A stretch of DNA of 64,000 nt, from assembly GCA_036362985.1 (NCBI GenBank), contig JAYGXS010000001.1:19906937-19970936 (forward strand), given 5' to 3'. The notes under the pieces were generated by a model, which was given only the letters and a program-made list of their open reading frames with translations, made no database searches and was not told where the DNA came from. Positions 60,270-64,000 of the stretch are shown here, in pieces (the stretch's first letter is position 1; each line of letters begins with the position of its first letter). The position numbers and the translations under genes are program-made. Source of the DNA: Ligula intestinalis. Its lineage: Eukaryota; Platyhelminthes; Cestoda; Diphyllobothriidea; Diphyllobothriidae.

Positions 60270-60720
60270 CCACCTCCGTTTCCGGTGTAAAGACAAAGTC
60301 AATAAGACCGGGGATGAGAGAGGGTGTAGATGGCTGGCGCGATAAACACTCAGCGCGCGCACACTTGACACAGCCATCTCGCTAGGTATGCTCCCGCGTG
60401 CGCGGGAGCGCCATAAAGGCCACATTAAGAGGGAGCCATTGCAGCCTGACTTTCAGTCCTCCCTCTCCTTCCGTACGCACACACAGACACACGCGTACAG
60501 TAGGAGCAGCTACGTAGGGGGCCCGAGTTTTCCCGTCAGTTGGCAGACCCTCCAAGCCACGGCTTTTAGCGCACCGTGATAGATTCAGACGCATTCAGAT
60601 TTATTATAGTGAGGGAAGAAACGCGCCGAGGTCGACCTCACTCTCTCCCCCACCGCATAGTGGCCGCCTAGCTTTTTGGGCACACGCAGTGGGGCCTGAA
60701 ACCAAGTGGGAGCGCGAGCG
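60270..60720. promoter_or_regulatory. CpG-rich patch with a 20-bp palindrome
   Basis: The stretch is much richer in G+C and CpG than the rest of the spacer (GCGCGATAAACACTCAGCGC; CAGCGCGCGCACAC) and has a perfect hairpin at 60390-60409 (9-bp arms, 2-base loop). It could be a promoter-like region or the 5' part of an unidentified repeat. Confidence 0.25.
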
Positions 60721-61004
60721 CAGTCACCAACAGGGAATCAGAACTGAGAGAAAGTGTCAGAGCCTTCTAGGCCGCAGGGACCGTGGTTGGCTGAAGACTG
60801 GCATTGTATGTGCATACAGACCCTTGGATCTCAGAAGGGTGAGAGCGGCCCTGCATGAAGCCTGGGCCAACACCCTCCTGAGAGGGGTAACCAGTCAGTC
60901 AACGACTGAAAGGCACTATCCATGCTCCGTTGTCGGTTGGCGTCTGTGGGCGGGGCTGAAAGGAGAGCAAGAGACAACTGGTGAACACTGCAATTTTGGA
61001 CGTG

Positions 61005-61045
61005 CAAAAGAAGAAGAAGAAGAAGAAGAAGAAGAAGAGGAAGAA
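61005..61045 (+). repeat. (GAA)n microsatellite
   Basis: Run of about a dozen AGA/GAA triplets; purine-rich sequence continues to about 61195. Confidence 0.85.
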
Positions 61046-61444
61046 ATAGGGAAAGAGACGAAGGGGAAAAATAGAAAAAACGTATAGGAAGAAGAAGAGA
61101 GTGAAAGAGGGAAATAGAGAGGAGGCGAGGAGGCGAGATGGGAACGCAGACAGGCCGAGAGAGAGAGGAAGAAGTCAAGTATAGAAAAGAACAATGAGAG
61201 CGAAATCTCAGCTTACCTTGCAGCAGAGAATCTTCAGTAACTAGTGAGGCTGACGTTTGTGCTAAAGACAGAACTGTAGGTGCCGATATTGTGAGTATGA
61301 TTGCGGTAATGGAGCTATTATGGGGCAGTAAAAGGCAAGACAGTATTCGACAAATTCAGCAAGAACGGCCTCCACTTACCTGAGGAAGGAGGCACTCACC
61401 TGTGTTCCCGACAAACTTGACGATGCAATCGTAACGCGAGGCGA

Positions 61445-63949
61445 CTAGTGAGTGGGGCTGAGGCTGGTGGTGGGGATGTGTGAGGTGCAGGGTGTGCCGA
61501 CATCATGGTCAGTGCCACTGTCGTGAATGCGCATGTGACCTAGTAGGCTCATGCGATGAGTGAATGACCGGGGGCAGTGTAGGCAGTGAAGGCGGCGGTC
61601 TCGTCTGTGTGTTGGTGCTCCAGGCACTAGTTTACCAGTCTCTGTGCGATGGATTCGCAAGTGACCGACAAGGCCGATGCGTGAGGTGAGTGTGCGATTG
61701 CAGTGAGGGCATATCAGGCCCTCAGAGCTGGTGGGGCGTTCAGGTGTGGGGATGCGAGTTGTGGCGGGCAAGGATGTGGGGGAAGTTGTGGGTAGGTTGG
61801 AGTCGGTGGATGAGGGCACCGAAGCATCTCTCGCGTCAATTATTGCCGTTGAGTTGGAGGCTAGAGTAGGGTCTGATGGAGTGTTTGGTGCAGTAGACGT
61901 CGATGCTGTCAGAGGAGGGTTGCACGGCTTCCGAAGGTGACCGACCAAGCCAATGCGTGCATGGAAGGTCCGTTGACAACGCGGACACGTTGGACGGGCT
62001 TGGGTGGTGGCAGCGTGCGTCCATGGATTGTGAGACTTGCGTGCCGTCCGTTTTGCCTTGGCGGCGGCGATCCGACTAGCTTCGTAGATTGCGGCGCCTG
62101 TTTTTACCGCTTTTCGCCACACAGATCGGTCCTGAGCTAGCTCCTCGCAGTTCGTCTTGTTGATTTGGAGACGCTTCAGGGAATTCTTCAGGGTATCCTT
62201 GCAACGTCTCTTCTGTCCTTCTTTGCGACGAGTGCCTACGGCGACATCACCATAGAACAGTCGCTTGGGCAGCCGTTGGTCGTTCATATGTATCACGTGA
62301 CCGCTTCAGCGCAGTTGCATCTGCCTGAGCATGGCCTGGATGCTGAGAACTCCCGTTCTCTCAAGGATTTTTGTGTCCGGAATCCTCTCCTGCCACTTCA
62401 CCTTCAATATTCGACGTAGGCAGCTGGTATGAAAGTGGTTCAGTTTCCGGGCTTGGCTAGCATAGACAGTCCAAGTCTCCGCTCCCTAAAAGAGTGTTGA
62501 CAGCACAACAGCCTTGTACATCTTCAATTTCGTTGATAGTTGAAGACCATGACGATTCCATACGGAGGCTTGTAGCCGACAGAGGGCTTGACTGGCTTTG
62601 GAGATTCTGCGGGCAACCTCGTCATCTATTTTAGTGTAGCGCGAAGGCGTACTGCCGAGGTAAGTAAAGTTGTCCACGTTCTGCAGTACGGCTCCATTGA
62701 CGTTGATGCGTGCGGGGTTGAGGTCAGCACCTGGCGGCGGTTGATGCATAACCACCGTCTTGTCCGTGTTGATGATGAGGCCAAAGTTCGCGCAACCTGC
62801 TGCAAAGAGGTCCATGCTCCTTTGCATGTCCACTTCGGTGGTGGTGTTGCAGTCGTCCGCAAACAGCAGATCATGAACTGTGGTTGTGGAGACGCGCGTG
62901 GGGGCCTGCATCCGACAAATGTTGAGGAGGTTTCCGTCCGTTCTGTAGTTGAGGGGGATTCCGGGACGCTCGTCACGGTAGGCGTCCATCAGCATGGCAG
63001 AGAACATGAGACCGAAGAGGGTGGGTGCGAGGACACAGCCCTGCTTCACTCCATTGGTCACTGCGAAGGTTTCAGACAGCGTTCCGTAGTCCGTGACGCG
63101 CGCCATCATCCCATCATGGAGTTGTCGAACCATGTGGGTGAAGTGTTCCGGACAACCAAACTTCTGCATGACCTTCCAAAGTCCGGGCCGATTCACTGTG
63201 TCGAATGCTTTTGTCAGATCTACGAACGTAGTGTAGAGGTGGGTCCACATCTCTTGACATTTCTCCTGCAGCTGACGCGCGGCAAATATCATGTCAGTGG
63301 TGCCGCGGTGACGTCAAAAACCACACTGACTTTCAGGCAGAAGCCATTGTTCCAGGTGGCCATTCAGACGATTGAGGAGAATGCGTGCGAAGATTTTTCC
63401 GGCAATATTCAGCAGTGAGATGCCGCGGTGGTTGTCACAGACCTGGCGATTCTCCTTACGCTTGTAGAGGTGGACGATGGTGGCATCCTTGAAATCCTGG
63501 GGAACTTGACCCTGTCACCACAGTTCTTGGAACAGGGTGGTGAGGTGAGTTATGAGTTGGTGACCACCATATTTGTAAATCTCTGCCGGGATCCCGTCGG
63601 ACCCGGGTGCCTTCCCGCTGGTCAGCTGCTGCACAGCCTTGAGGGTCTCCTCAGGGGTGGGTGGGAGGTCAAGATGAGTATTAATTTCGACTTGCGGCAA
63701 CCGCGCAATGGCAGCCTCAGAGGTGGTAGAGGGCCGGTTGAGTACACTTTGGAAGTGCTCGGCCCAGCGGCTCAGAAGTTGGGTCTTCTCAGTGATGAGG
63801 GTGGTACCGTCCGCGCTGAGAAGTGGGGCTGTGCCTCTCACTACGGGGCCGTAAACTGCTTTGAGGGCAGCGAAGAAGTTCTTCCATTCATTGCGATCCG
63901 CATAACCTTGGATTTCCTTACCCTTACGAGCCATCCAAGCGTCCTGCAT
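61445..63949 (-). pseudogene. LINE-4 RT/zinc-finger ORF with four nonsense codons
   Basis: One frame covers the whole interval with only four stops: TGA 63515-63517, TGA 63314-63316, TAG 62486-62488 and TGA 62306-62308; no frameshift. RT order: SGKAPGSDGIPAEIYK; DNHRGISLLNIAGKIFARIL; motif [15 protein letters not shown]; motif [15 protein letters not shown]; motif [17 protein letters not shown]; then [19 protein letters not shown]. After it come a basic region and three fingers at about 61987-61922, 61711-61649 and 61585-61523. Fingers 2 and 3 are C2H2 (for example CPHCNRTLTSRIGLVGHLRIH); finger 1 ends HLRKPC and so is C2HC. The fingers probably bind nucleic acid. Confidence 0.85.
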
Positions 63950-64000
63950 TTCCCGCAGCCGCTGCTGTACAAGACGGCGACTTTGGTAGTAGGCTGCTTT
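61445..64000 (-). mobile_element. LINE-4: retrotransposon with C-terminal zinc fingers (runs off the window)
   Basis: The 5' part lies beyond 64000. The visible part includes the region before the RT, the RT, and a C-terminal extension with three zinc fingers ending at 61445. It is unlike the other LINEs here: motif B reads [13 protein letters not shown] and motif C LLFADDC. The 3' end was not defined; it may reach the purine-rich stretch near 61.0-61.2 kb. Confidence 0.8.

Noticed and set aside
60689..61194. Frames with poly-Glu (plus) or poly-Ser/Leu (minus)
   Set aside because: Produced by the GAA microsatellite and purine-rich sequence; no homology signal.
61731..62419. Plus-strand frames over the zinc-finger region
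   Set aside because: Antisense of the zinc-finger coding strand.
62588..63418. Plus-strand frame of 276 codons
   Set aside because: Antisense of the LINE-4 RT, which has clear motifs on the other strand.

Overview
The window looks like nuclear DNA from a parasitic flatworm, most likely a tapeworm of the diphyllobothriidean type (inference). No prokaryotic organisation is visible. The single-copy sequence is AT-rich. One gene (MORN5) has introns of only 31, 34 and 37 nt, which is typical of flatworms. Most recognisable sequence is mobile DNA: Penelope-like elements (PLEs), several families of LINEs, and tRNA-derived SINEs.

Two host genes can be assembled from the sequence by splice sites and codon phase. 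(1) A plus-strand gene of unrecognised family has five phase-compatible exons at 10369-10775, 16288-16438, 21547-21840, 32979-33310 and 43702-43830. They give about 436 C-terminal residues; the 5' end was not found. Its introns are 5-11 kb and hold most of the mobile elements. (2) A complete MORN5 gene lies on the minus strand (47136 to 44714, five exons, 191 codons). It faces the first gene tail to tail, and the two possible poly(A) signals are about 450 bp apart.

Layout. 0.3-3.4 kb: decayed LINE (LINE-1, minus). 3.9-4.5 kb: SINE-A cluster. 5.2 and 10.1 kb: solo PLE 3' ends. 10.4-43.8 kb: the unknown gene. Its introns carry a foldback element (15.6-16.0 kb), a PLE relic (21.0-21.5 kb), a PLE palindrome (23.6-25.6 kb), LINE-2 (27.0-29.5 kb), another PLE relic (30.7 kb), SINEs, and two adjoining PLE palindromes (33.9-39.3 kb). 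44.7-47.1 kb: MORN5. 47.3-53.1 kb: SINEs, a LINE relic, a diverged 290-bp repeat pair and a solo LINE 3' end. 54.1-56.1 kb: LINE-3 (plus). 56.1-57.6 kb: repeat array. 58.5-59.1 kb: LINE relic. 60.3-60.7 kb: CpG-rich patch. 61.4-64.0 kb: LINE-4 (minus), which carries zinc fingers at its C-terminus and runs off the window.

The most notable signals are three independent PLE insertions built the same way, as two 5'-truncated copies joined 5' end to 5' end, and a hammerhead-like core (CTGANGA ... GAAA) at the 3' end of every PLE copy whose 3' end I could identify, nine sites in all. The largest palindrome (about 4.5 kb) carries a nearly full-length PLE whose reverse transcriptase has Gly in place of the motif A catalytic Asp in both arms. 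Homology statements come from reading motifs by eye; no database search was possible.
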